From Sphaerulina vaccinii (Eukaryota > Ascomycota > Dothideomycetes > Mycosphaerellales > Mycosphaerellaceae), in the NCBI GenBank assembly GCA_022570795.1, contig JAKUDP010000011.1:1426001-1490000 (forward strand): a stretch of 64,000 bases of DNA, read 5' to 3'. Below the pieces are notes generated by a model. That model saw only the letters and a list, made by a program, of their open reading frames with translations. It was not told the origin of the DNA and made no database searches. This document shows positions 52,850 through 62,538 of the stretch, piece after piece. How positions within the stretch are numbered: the stretch's first letter is position 1; the number at the start of each line of letters is the position of its first letter. The position numbers and the translations under genes are program-made.

Positions 52850-54694
52850 ATGTCCGGATCCGGCGATTTCGAACTTTCCTTTGTTCAAGTCCATACATCT
52901 CGCCAATCCCCATCGCCCTCCACAATACCTGCTCGCCCACCTCATCGCTCACAGCGGACTCCAGCAATCATGGACAACGACAAATACAGCGAATACTACA
53001 ACTTCTTTTGGGACAAAGTCCCACGCACCCAAGCAGAACAAGACTTGCTCGACCGTTTCGAAGCCATGAACGCACGAAAGGCTCGCAACAGCGATCAACG
53101 AGCCCAACAAGAAGCCGAACAGCGCAAAATCCAAGAAGTTCAAGCCCAGCGCGATCATCACCATCGTCCACGTCCAGCTCCAGGACACAAACCTGCTTCT
53201 CCCAAGAGACCAGCTCCAGGACGCAAACCAATTTCACCAAAGACTTCAGCTGAAAGACAAGCAGCGTTGAATAGGAGTAACATCCGCAAGTCTCCACCGC
53301 CACCACCAGTTGCCGGTCCTTCGCAGTACGCTGGCCGTGATCCTAAGCAGAAGTGGGCTAAGCAGTTTGAGCATGCTAAAGCTGTCAAGGAGTCTATTGA
53401 TAGGGGCATAGCTCAACGTTCAGGCGGTGATCCTGCGACTCTCAAAGCGTTGATGGATTTCACAAGTGGACGCGGAGCACCAACACGAGGGAATGGTCCT
53501 GCTCCCTCGCGAGGAAATGGCAGAGCTCGCATTGGTCCGATTGCCAAGCTGAAGAAGAAGTTCACTTCTTATCGTCCAGCGCCGAGACCAACTCCGGCAA
53601 ATGGTCCAACTGCTAGACCTATTAGATCACCGCCTATGAGACCAAGCGGTCAAGCATACAGCCACGGACATGTGATCGCTCGACCAGCACCTGGTGGAAA
53701 TTACATTCAAGCAGGCGGAATCAACTTCATCAACGAGCATCACATCGAGGACGACAGTTCCTCTGACTCCGTGTATGATGAGGACGAAGACGAGGATATG
53801 CCACCTCCACCTCCAAATACAGCTCGCAGCCCATTGTACAACAATGCGCCTCGTCCAGACAGATACCAAGCCCAAGTCCAGCAGCAGGATGATGAAGATT
53901 CGGAAGTCTCTTCAGATTTCGATGAAGCGACACTTGAAGCCATCGCGACTGCCAAGCGCGATGTTGTTCGCAAGAAACGTGTCGCAGATGTCAGAGCGCG
54001 TATGGGTGGCAGAGCGCGTATGGGTGGCAGAGCACGTATAGACCCTAGAGCTCGTTCGGCTTACCCGCCTCCAAAGTTCGCGGGTGACGCTCTGTATGAG
54101 TTCGAAGATGACTTCGCCAATCGTACTGGCATCAGGCGCACCGGCGGCCGACGCGATGATAGCGGCACTGGTAATTTCGGACGGAATGATCTCCAGCGTA
54201 GCGATGCTACTCGTCAGCAAGGCAATTCCGGTGCGTTTGGCACACCAGGTCGCACTACTCTTCAGCGCTCTGACCGTGTCCAACCACGACAAGGTGGCAC
54301 GACCGACGCTGGGCCTAGCATGCGCATTCGTCCTAACCGAGTTCAACCAAGACAAGGCGGCCGCAACCAGGCTCCTGGCATCCGCAACCGCCCTGCGCGA
54401 GTCTCTCCAAGACCAGGTGGTACTCAAGGTGCAGCCGGTGAATCTGGGATCCGCGACCGCCCTGCGCGAGTCTCTCCAAGACCAGGTGGCACGATGGGTG
54501 GCAATGAGCTTCAGCGCAGCAACGCCGGGCGTAAGAGACCAGATGAGACCACCGAGGAATGGGCCAAGAGAACCATTGCCGCCTTCGGCAGCAGAATTGA
54601 TAACGAAGGATTTAGGCATAGTCAGAGGACCCATAGGTTCTCATATGATCTGTCGCCAGAGGGATCGCCGAAGAAAAAGTCGCCTCGTAAGTGA
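52850..54694 (+). CDS. large disordered Arg/Pro/Gly-rich protein
   Basis: Intronless, 614 residues from the ATG at 52850 (MSGSGDFELSFVQVHTSRQS). One short ordered-looking segment near residue 45 (KYSEYYNFFWDKVPRTQAEQ) leads into a charged helix. The rest is low complexity: (R)PAPGxKP repeats, PPPPP, acidic DEDEDED, ARMGGRARMGGRARI, and a tandem RVxPRxGG array (PNRVQPRQGG, PARVSPRPGG twice). The RGG-like spacing resembles RNA-binding disordered proteins, but this is composition, not homology. A conserved-looking C-terminal patch (DETTEEWAKRTIAAFGSRID) precedes the SPKKKSPRK tail. An in-frame ATG at 52970 (MDNDKYSEYYN) is an alternative start. Confidence 0.6.
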   Translation: MSGSGDFELSFVQVHTSRQSPSPSTIPARPPHRSQRTPAIMDNDKYSEYYNFFWDKVPRTQAEQDLLDRFEAMNARKARNSDQRAQQEAEQRKIQEVQAQRDHHHRPRPAPGHKPASPKRPAPGRKPISPKTSAERQAALNRSNIRKSPPPPPVAGPSQYAGRDPKQKWAKQFEHAKAVKESIDRGIAQRSGGDPATLKALMDFTSGRGAPTRGNGPAPSRGNGRARIGPIAKLKKKFTSYRPAPRPTPANGPTARPIRSPPMRPSGQAYSHGHVIARPAPGGNYIQAGGINFINEHHIEDDSSSDSVYDEDEDEDMPPPPPNTARSPLYNNAPRPDRYQAQVQQQDDEDSEVSSDFDEATLEAIATAKRDVVRKKRVADVRARMGGRARMGGRARIDPRARSAYPPPKFAGDALYEFEDDFANRTGIRRTGGRRDDSGTGNFGRNDLQRSDATRQQGNSGAFGTPGRTTLQRSDRVQPRQGGTTDAGPSMRIRPNRVQPRQGGRNQAPGIRNRPARVSPRPGGTQGAAGESGIRDRPARVSPRPGGTMGGNELQRSNAGRKRPDETTEEWAKRTIAAFGSRIDNEGFRHSQRTHRFSYDLSPEGSPKKKSPRK

Positions 54695-55352
54695 GGGGCG
54701 GAGAAGGAGGAGGACGTAATGTTCCTGTATGTTAGTAGTTCATAGTATTTCTCCATATCTCGTACGTCGTTGTCATGTCGCATCGGGTGTCCGGGGCTGA
54801 CCAAGTAACTTCCTCAATTCTCGTCGAGCACTATCAAAATCAATGCTAGAATATCCATCATACTCCACGCTTTCTTTCGCATCCACAAGCATCCATAACA
54901 AAAGAGACATGCTCGCAGCTATTGGTATCATGTAATCACAGCTACCATTTCCTCGCAATCTCTGCTGCCACTGCCTAACACTCCGAGATCCCCAAGCCCT
55001 AGTAGAAACATGAAAGAAGTCCGCTCAATACTCCACGAACTTTGCCGCATCAGAAGTCTATCCTTGGCTCGCAGGTCCACGAGTTTGATTAGATGTTTCG
55101 CTGATCCGGCCTTAGGGGCATCATCACATCCAGCAATGCGGTGAGCTGAGGGGTAATATGTGATTGAGCTTGTTGAGTTTGTTGAGGCTGAGGAGCATGG
55201 TAATTCGTCGTCAGGCCTCTTGCGGTCATTGGCTGAGGTCTTGAAGGCACCCATGTCAGCAAAGCAAGTCAAGCGGATGCGATGATTCGGGTAGATAGTA
55301 AATGCTCCAAAGTGATGGGTATCAAGAGTGTCGATTAAGAGAGAGCAAGTGT
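54695..55352 (-). other. intergenic region with possible small minus-strand gene
   Basis: About 660 bp between the disordered gene and the septin stop. Two minus-strand frames (54928-55272 and 54773-54958) have some coding character (FDSARRELRKLLGQ) but no clean start-splice-stop model and no domain. Treated as unproven. Confidence 0.3.
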
Positions 55353-56541
55353 CTAGTACCCATTCATGGTCATGCGCTGGCTTTGCCTGCTAAGCTCGCG
55401 ATCGGCCGATGGAGAGATAGGTCGGCTGCCGCCGTGCACTTGTGCAGAACTCTCCTTGAGTGCAAGCAGTTGCTTAGCACGGAAAGACTCGTAGTGGATC
55501 TGAGATGTGGTCTCGATCAGGTCCTGAAGGTGGGTGCGAGTGAGGAAGTCGCGGAGGTAGACGAATTCGCAGTGCTTCTCGTCCTCGACATTGATGGTTC
55601 CCCAGCGGTTCTGGCGACCACGGACAGTCTTGCCATTAACGTTAATGTTGCGCTCGCTGCCGACAACTGCAAATGGGATGATGGACTGGTGGAATTAGCA
55701 GATGCCTTCAAATCAACTTCACTATGGGCCTACCTTGATCTGGGAGTTCATTGCCGCCTCCTCCGAATCGTACTCCTCATTCTCGTAGGGGTACATGCGG
55801 ATGTTGTGGAATGCAAACTCCTCCTTGATGCGGTCCTTAAACAGCTGCCTCTCCTCCAAGGTGAGACTATCAGCCTTGGCAATGACAGGAACAACGTTGA
55901 CAGTCTCGCTCAGCTTCTTGAGCACAACAATGTCGATTGGCTTCAGTGCGTGCCCGGTAGGTGCGATGAAGTACAAGCAGCAGTGGATGCGAGTATCTTG
56001 GATGTATCGCTCACGCTGAGCAGTCAACTCCTTTCGCAGGTATGCGCTGTGCTGGTCCTTGATGTACTTGACGATAGGATCCCAGCAGCGGTCGTTGTTG
56101 ACGAGATCGCCATAGCCTGGAGTGTCGACAATGTTCAGGCGCAGACGCACGCCGTTCTCCTCAATGACATGTGCGACAGGGTGGATTTCGGTGGTTTGGC
56201 GGATTGGCTCATTGGGTGTGAGACGACCCTTGCTGTCGACGAGGTGTGATGCGAAGATGGTGTTGATCAGAGTCGACTTGCCGAGTCCGGTTTGTCCTGT
56301 GCGCGAATCTCGTGTCAGTGGTCGTGTTCATAACCCAATGGCTATTCCTTCTCCAAGCGCTGAACGACACGTAGCCATTGGCGCAGTAATTGTGCTTTGA
56401 CATACCGACACAGATGACATTGAACTGGAAACCGCGCTTGAGCAGCTTCTTCTCAATCTGCGTGGTGATGCTGTCGAAACCAACGTGGCTTTTGGGGAAG
56501 ACACTCTGCGGTGGCTGCGCGTTCATCGTTGCCGCCGCCAT
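55353..56541 (-). CDS. CDC10: septin, Cdc10/AspD type
   Basis: Three exons: 56406-56541, 55734-56296, 55353-55685; introns 56297-56405 (109 nt) and 55686-55733 (48 nt). The 1032-nt CDS gives 343 residues. Septins are GTP-binding proteins that polymerise into filaments and rings at septa, hyphal tips and branch points. The N terminus MAAATMNAQPPQSVFPKSHV with GFDSITTQIEKKLLKRGFQF is typical of the Cdc10 group. GTPase motifs: GQTGLGKST (G1, rebuilt across intron 1), DTPGYG (G3), AKAD (G4). The septin-unique element is RGRQNRWGTINVEDEKHCEF and beyond. The C terminus is short and lacks the coiled coil of Cdc3/11/12, as expected for Cdc10. An upstream in-frame start at 56628 is less likely. Confidence 0.93.
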
Positions 56542-56879
56542 CTCGTCGCTGGGGGTGGTGGGAGTGGTGTGTTGATGGTATGTTGGGGTGGATGTTTTAA
56601 GGCGGTGGAGGGATTCAGCGAGCGACAAGTGATTAGTAGAGTGGTGGTGGTAGAGTGCTCCTGTCTTGTGGTATGAGATGGGAACTTGGAGAAAGTGTGG
56701 CCGCGTACAAGCTCAAGGGGTCCGACAGGGGAAGCCGCGACAGGGAATCAGCCAATTGCAAGTCGAGGAAAGAGCCGCAATGTCCAGAGGGCAAGCGCGA
56801 ATGCAGATCTGCCGAAACGATATGAAGCATTCGACAGTATCACCACCAGCAGAACATCGACAACAACATCACACCCACC
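56542..56879. promoter_or_regulatory. bidirectional promoter region, septin / MRPL32
   Basis: About 340 bp separates the two divergent start codons. A pyrimidine-rich stretch on the minus strand (about 56,630-56,660) and a CAACA-rich leader just before 56,880 are visible. No TATA box was assigned. Confidence 0.5.
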
Positions 56880-57453
56880 ATGGCCAGCATACGAGCTCCC
56901 TCTGCATCTTTCCTCTCGGCGTTCTTGCCCGTTGTGCGCGCGCGACTCCTTCCACAGCAAGAACAGGCAGTGCGGCGGATACCTCTACTACACCAGATCC
57001 AACAACTTCGAGCAGCGGCGAGCTTGTTACCTGCCGTGCTGGTGCCCATACCATCACTACTGGAGCAAGTATGGGACGGCATATTGAAGGCAGTACCGAA
57101 GAAGAAGACGAGTCATATGAAGAAGCGACATAGGCAAATGGCAGGAAAGGCATTGAAGGATGTCACAGCATTGAACAAGTGTAGCGCGTGTGGGAGGACG
57201 AAACGAGCGCATGTGCTGTGTCCGTATTGCGTGAATAGTGGGTGGTCTTAAGTCAGAGGTCACGAGGTTGACTGCTAATATGGATACAGGCATAAAGCAA
57301 TGGTTCGCGAATGGCTTCAAATCAAAGCAGGAAGTGGCAGAAGATGAAGTAAGGAAGTTCGATGAGCTGAATGAGGAGAGGATAGCGAGAGGCAAGAAGC
57401 CTTTCAAGTGGGAAGAGCTGTACGATGAAAAGAAAGCAGAGGCGAAGGCATAG
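56880..57453 (+). CDS. MRPL32: mitochondrial large-subunit ribosomal protein bL32m
   Basis: Two exons, 56880-57237 and 57290-57453, with a 52-nt intron (GTGGGT...GCTAAT...ATACAG); 173 residues. The mitochondrial presequence is long (MASIRAPSASFLSAFLPVV). The mature core starts near AVPKKKTSHMKKRHRQMAGK, the bL32 signature; removal of the leader by the m-AAA protease before assembly is known for yeast MRPL32. The zinc-binding cysteines are in place: CSACGRTKRAHVLCPYC. The second exon encodes a fungal-type C-terminal extension (IKQWFANGF, then a Lys/Glu-rich helix). The unspliced frame stops just after the donor (NSGWS), which supports the intron. Confidence 0.92.
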
Positions 57454-57768
57454 AGGGATATTCGCACCGTTTCGGCACAGCATGACCTTTCCAGCTGAAG
57501 ACTCCCATATCAAGAGGAGATGTACCAAATCGCCGCAATGGTATGTACAAACACGATCAACAATGGCAATGATGCCACAGTCACCGCCGCTTTCGCTGCC
57601 CAGCTTGTCCTAAGAAGTGATATCGACAAAGGCACTCCTAATGCCGGATCCGGACATGGTCAAAGAAGGTGAGCTCAACCACTTCATACACCCACATCGC
57701 GGTTATCACACACCTTCATCGACTATCATACACATCACAAGTCACAGCAACCCAGATAAGGAGCCATC
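57454..57768. other. intergenic region
   Basis: About 315 bp between MRPL32 and the next plus-strand gene, ending in a CA-rich leader. No feature seen. Confidence 0.4.
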
Positions 57769-59463
57769 ATGACCAAAGACAAGAACGGCCGCACCAGGCG
57801 CTCCATCCCAGCAACAAGCCGAGGAATCTTAACCCCATGGCACAACGAAGTTCACGAAAGAATCAACCGCCTCCCGTCAGGCTCCATCTTCGACCGCTAT
57901 CATGCTAACAACGAGCTGATGGAAGCAGTTGGACTCGCCATCTTACACTATATGCGAGACTTTCCTTCAGAGTCACGGGAAACCTGGCAAATCGTAGCCA
58001 TCGGCCACGAAGAGCCTTTGCTCGACGACTATAGGCCAGCTTATTTTACAACAGACCACAACGCTTGGGTAGCCAGGCTACTTGATGTTACTGCTGATGA
58101 TGTTTTGAACATCTACCAGAGTAATCCGACGATCCAGAGATTGGTGAGGGAGATTCTGGATGATCCAGATTTGCCACATTATGGTGAGATTAGTCCTACT
58201 GAACCGCCGGAGTATATTCACCCGCCACTTTATAGTCCGCCTCGACGCACTGCATCGCAAGCTACGTCTCCTCGCACTCCACCGCGACCGACATCTTCAG
58301 GTTCCCACGTTTCATGGCGACCTACATCTACGGGCGTTGAGCCACGCACTCCACCTCGACCGACATCTTCGCGTAGTGGACCAGGTTCTCCGCCACGTCG
58401 TCGTCCTCGCGCTCAGAGAACCCAGAGACCCGTCCTCAACAGGAGAACTCCACCACCAAGATATCCTGAAGCAGATGACGAGTATCGTGTCTCGAAATCT
58501 TCTAGGTCCAGAATTGCCCCAGCCAAAGAGGACTCGGATACTCCTGATGATGCCACTGAAGACGAGGACTTTGTTGGATTCGAAGACGACGGGAGCGACC
58601 TCCAAGATCTTCCAGATGCTGATCTCGTCGAGCCATTCACGCCTATCGACGACCAGGAGTTCGTCAGTGGCTCGGACAGCGATCACTGGGAGTTCATGTA
58701 CGAAACAGCCCGATCTGATTCCACCGACGACAGCGAAGTCAAGGCAATGAAGGCAGGATCACCAATACGCAGCCCACCTGTCCCAGCACAACGCGGCAAT
58801 GAAGATGCGAACGACTGGCTCGCCCCTGCCAACCGCCTCTCATCCATCCGCCCAGATCTCGCAAGCATTCCAAACACACCAGACTGGGCCAGCCAAGCCA
58901 AAGCCTATCAACAATCACGTTCAGCGAGCATGTCCGCCGAAAACGAAAGACGCAAGTCAGTGATTCATGCTCAGCGCTCTTCCAAGTCTGCAAACACTCC
59001 GATCTTCGGGCCTCAGGTGGAGTACGCCTTCACCGAGAGTGAACCTCCCTCAGAATCTGATACCGCGAGCGAGACGGAGGCAGAGCTTGATTGTTTTGTG
59101 TACAAGAAGGGTGAACTTGAGAAGGCGAAGAAGGATGCGGAGGAGGCTGCTGTGAAGCACTGGAAGGAGGCGCTGAAGTCGAGGAAGGCTGTAAAGCATG
59201 TCCAGGCGAAGAAGGCTGCTGCAGCTGCTAAGAAGGCGCAGAAGGCTGCTGCTACTTTCAAGGCAAACGCGGAGAGGTCTGGTCACTTGAAGCCACAGTC
59301 GTGGATCAAGTCTAAGGCACCTACTAAGAAGGCGAAGAAGCCTGTCAAGAAAGCTATGCCATCAACTACTCCTCGTGGGCAGGGAGTTCGCAAGCCATCT
59401 ACACCTGGTGGACCGGCGAGGAACACCAGGAGTAAGACAAAGGCGGGGAGTGCAGCGAAGTAG
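57769..59463 (+). CDS. hypothetical protein with folded N-terminus and disordered basic C-terminus
   Basis: Intronless, 564 residues from the ATG at 57769 (MTKDKNGRTRRSIPATSRGI). Residues 20-125 look folded and helical (TPWHNEVHERINRLPSGSIF, FTTDHNAWVARLLDVTADDV). The middle is a Pro/Thr/Ser-rich stretch with a repeated PRTPPRPTSS module, then acidic patches (EDEDFVGFEDDGSD). The last 150 residues form a Lys/Ala-rich helix (e.g. KKAAAAAKKAQKAA) and a basic tail ending in TRSKTKAGSAAK, reminiscent of histone H1-like tails. No family is recognised. With the 51.9 and 52.85 kb genes it makes three long disordered, basic-tailed proteins within 8 kb. Confidence 0.6.
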   Translation: MTKDKNGRTRRSIPATSRGILTPWHNEVHERINRLPSGSIFDRYHANNELMEAVGLAILHYMRDFPSESRETWQIVAIGHEEPLLDDYRPAYFTTDHNAWVARLLDVTADDVLNIYQSNPTIQRLVREILDDPDLPHYGEISPTEPPEYIHPPLYSPPRRTASQATSPRTPPRPTSSGSHVSWRPTSTGVEPRTPPRPTSSRSGPGSPPRRRPRAQRTQRPVLNRRTPPPRYPEADDEYRVSKSSRSRIAPAKEDSDTPDDATEDEDFVGFEDDGSDLQDLPDADLVEPFTPIDDQEFVSGSDSDHWEFMYETARSDSTDDSEVKAMKAGSPIRSPPVPAQRGNEDANDWLAPANRLSSIRPDLASIPNTPDWASQAKAYQQSRSASMSAENERRKSVIHAQRSSKSANTPIFGPQVEYAFTESEPPSESDTASETEAELDCFVYKKGELEKAKKDAEEAAVKHWKEALKSRKAVKHVQAKKAAAAAKKAQKAAATFKANAERSGHLKPQSWIKSKAPTKKAKKPVKKAMPSTTPRGQGVRKPSTPGGPARNTRSKTKAGSAAK

Positions 59464-59692
59464 TATGAGATATCGGGAGGAGATCTGAGAATCTGGTTTC
59501 ATGTGTAGTAATGTCTGTAGTGGTCTCGTATATTTTCTGTTGTGTCCACCTCTATGCATGTGATCGCGTGGCAGGAACGCGAGTGAATGACTTCAGATTT
59601 CTCCCCACTTCGCATCTTCGCATCTCGACATCATCACCAACTTGAACAAGTTGTGCACTTCACAACAGCAGAGCTTCCTGCTCACCGCCATA

Positions 59693-60751
59693 ATGGTAAT
59701 CTCAATACCTCGTCCATAACATAATTACTACTGATTTGTTATACAGTCCAAACAATACCTCCAAACGCTCACCCTCCCTTCTGCTCATCCCACCGACATC
59801 TTCTCCCTCGCCGTCACACCTACCCATCTCCTCACAGCATCCGGCTCCTCTTCAATCAAAATCTATTCTACACGAGGCAAAACAATCCATGCCGATAGCA
59901 CCGAAGACGAGAATCCCTATCCACTCAGCCAGACACTAGAAAAAGTCCATTTATTAGGATGTCATCACATTTGTTCGAGTCTTGATGGGAAAGTCGCTGC
60001 CTCTGTAGGATTTGGCGGGGATTTGAAAGTCTGGTATTCCAATGAAGAAGATGGACAGTGGGTGGCGAAAGGAGAGGTTGTGATTGCGGATAAGAAGACT
60101 CAAGCAGCAGAACATTGGGCACCGGCGCTGAATGAGAATGGACAATATCTTGCTGTTACGACTTCGGATGGACGCGTCAACGTCTACGATACCTCTTCTA
60201 TCACTTCAGAGAAGTCCTCCGAGACGAGTAAGATCAAGACCTACTCCACGAAAGGCTCCTTCGGCATGTCAATCGACATCTCCCCCGATGGAAACATGAC
60301 CGCTACAGGACACCAGAATGGCTCAATATACATTTTCAACAACTCCACGAAACGACTCGCACATTCACTTTCTGGATTAATCAAACCTGTCCGATCCGTC
60401 AAATTCAGTCCAGCGAATCGCTATCTCGCTGCAGCTGGAGACGCACGTATCATCGCACTATACGACACACAATCCGGAGAGCAAGTCGCCACATTCACAG
60501 GTCACGGTTCGTGGGTTATGTCTTTGGACTGGAACTTCAGCGGAGAGTATCTTCTTTCGGGCGCGTATGACGGCAAGGCTAAGATTTGGAGTATTGAGAG
60601 ACGAGAATGTGTTGCTACGCAGAGTGAGAATGAGAAGTGTCTTTGGGCTGTCAAGTGGTTGTGGCATTCGCCGACTGCGAGGAATGAAGTTTTTGTTGCT
60701 GGTGGGGCCGGGAGGAGTTTGAGCTTTTATCGGGAGGCTAGTGGGACTTGA
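59693..60751 (+). CDS. SKI8: WD40 protein Ski8 / Rec14
   Basis: The start codon ATG (59693-59695) is the whole coding part of exon 1: a 51-nt intron (59696-59746, GTAATC...ATACAG) follows at once, and exon 2 (59747-60751) begins SKQYLQTLTLPSAHPTDIFS, the normal Ski8 N terminus. Spliced product: 335 residues forming a seven-bladed propeller (e.g. SSIKIYSTRGK, DLKVWYSNEE, DGRVNVYDTS, DGKAKIWSIERRE). Ski8 is part of the cytosolic Ski2-Ski3-Ski8 complex that feeds mRNA to the exosome, and in several fungi it also acts with Spo11 in meiotic recombination. The C-terminal GAGRSLSFYREASGT is typical. Confidence 0.9.
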
Positions 60752-61392
60752 GGAGGGGCGCAAGGACGGCAGTAAGGAAGAAAAGAGATGGCTATGACTC
60801 TCGACCCGGCCATGCGAGTGGCGGACTGCGTCCATATGCAAGGCTTCCAGAGACCTCCCATGATGAGAGCATTGCGCTGAGCTGAAGATGTGCGGCCAGA
60901 TGGCATAGCAAGGACTTCTTCAAAGAAGAGACAGACGACAGCGACGACTTCATGTAAGCATACGGTACCCATGGCTCAAATGCTGATGTCCTATAGACTA
61001 GAGGTCCTAGTGCTCAAGGAGAATTGAGACGTTATCTGATCAGCCCCGGTGGTACCGGTGCATCTAAATCTACGTGTTGCGCGTACATACAATATATCGA
61101 CCAGAACCGCCAATGCGAAACGCGACTTCGAGTCTTCCCCATGTGATTGAGTACGGCACATCCATTGCTCGCTAAGACTGATTGGCTACGGCACCACCAT
61201 GCACGATGGGATGTGGCGCTATACACCACAAATGATTGGACAAAGCACCTCCAAAGGCCCGGAGCCTTGCAAGCCCACAAGGCTGTGAAGCTAGGTCGTG
61301 AGCGATATAAAACGGCCCGTGGCCTCATACCTCACACCTGGACGCGGAACATAGCATCCAAGATACTCAGGACTGGACGACTTCCCAACAAA
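60752..61392. other. intergenic region
   Basis: About 640 bp. The frame of the next gene is open from 61147 with an ATG-like start but weak coding character. GATATAAAAC at about 61,304-61,313 could be a TATA element for a start at 61393. Confidence 0.4.
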
Positions 61393-62250
61393 ATGGAACA
61401 AATCAGACATGAGTGTGCAACTTGTGGTACGTCCTACACGGAACACAAGTCACTGTTACGACATCTACGTACGCCAGCACATGCAAGGAAGGCTGGCGAG
61501 CCAGCACTCTGGTACTATTGCGAACAATTAGACTGTGGCGAACGCTTCGCACGCAATGATGGACTGCTCAGGCACCACAAGGAGGTCCATCAAGGACTGA
61601 AGAGAAAAGCAGCGCAGATGTCGTCGCAGATTCTGGATGTCGATCTAGATACAAAGACTGGAGCAGAGGCATCTGTAGTCGGATGGCTAGTTGTTTCGCA
61701 CGAGGACTATGAATCTCACCTCAGGCAGACAGCCCGGCCCGACAGAGTATGCGTTGTAACAAGTCCGAGTAGCACGTGCGTCTTCGTTTCTGCCGGCGCG
61801 GACGAGAAACGCGTCATGCACAGTCTGAGTGGCCTCCTTGTTCTTCAAGCTGGCTCGATGAAGCAAGGTCCATTGGAAGGGTGGCGCGGCCGCATGACAT
61901 TGGACCTCATGGAAATGCTCCACGCGTTCAAGGACGTCCCCGATAGATCACAGCCATCATACAATCCACGCAGCGCGATCAGCTGCACAGAAATCCGTGT
62001 CTGGCCATCTGGCTTCTCACTGTTAGCCAGCTTGTCCTCAAGAAATGGTCGCATCTGGAACCGTTCTGTGCTCCGTTTCTGCTTGAACATTAAGGACGAT
62101 GAGACAGACTTGGACATGGCACTCATGAGTGGAAATAATGCTATGCTGTTTCAAAAGCTTGTGCACGATGTCGATTGCAGGGACTTTATTGACCATGCGA
62201 CGGAACGATCGCGTTCCCTGGAACATGCGCATGTCCTGGAGCTGGAGTGA
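61393..62250 (+). CDS. C2H2 zinc-finger protein
   Basis: Intronless, 285 residues from the ATG at 61393 (MEQIRHECATCGTSYTEHKS); the frame extends to 61147 (367 residues), but the extra part lies over a TATA-like sequence. Two C2H2 fingers are visible: CATCGTSYTEHKSLLRHLRT with a following His, and CEQLDCGERFARNDGLLRHH ending KEVH. The second has the C-x4-C...H-x3-H pattern common in fungi. The remaining 200 residues have no known domain but include a GxRxRMTLDLMEML-like helix and an acidic end. Probably a DNA-binding protein; target unknown. It lies directly upstream of the second HET gene in the same orientation. Confidence 0.65.
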   Translation: MEQIRHECATCGTSYTEHKSLLRHLRTPAHARKAGEPALWYYCEQLDCGERFARNDGLLRHHKEVHQGLKRKAAQMSSQILDVDLDTKTGAEASVVGWLVVSHEDYESHLRQTARPDRVCVVTSPSSTCVFVSAGADEKRVMHSLSGLLVLQAGSMKQGPLEGWRGRMTLDLMEMLHAFKDVPDRSQPSYNPRSAISCTEIRVWPSGFSLLASLSSRNGRIWNRSVLRFCLNIKDDETDLDMALMSGNNAMLFQKLVHDVDCRDFIDHATERSRSLEHAHVLELE

Positions 62251-62538
62251 TAGCACTACATGACCTGGAACATAATGGTCAAGACACTCTGACATCAACA
62301 GCCTTTGCATACTGCATCTGCTTCCACGACTTTGCCATATTGGATCTGGATGCCACACATACCGCATTGGGTATTATCGTATTGAATGTTCCTGCAGGGT
62401 TCGACGGCGTTTACTTGGCACTCACCCCACTGAATAGAGCATACTCAGCTTCGTTACACTTCAACCTCTCGACCTGACCTCGACAGTGACCAAAGAAACC
62501 ACAACCTCGAGCCGTGGACAGCGAGGCTCTACTTCACG
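62251..62538. other. short intergenic region
   Basis: About 290 bp between the C2H2 gene and the HET gene; presumed HET promoter. No feature seen. Confidence 0.35.

Noticed and set aside
55302..56249. Long plus-strand frame (315 codons)
   Set aside because: It is the antisense of the septin exons, whose motifs and introns fit perfectly on the minus strand.
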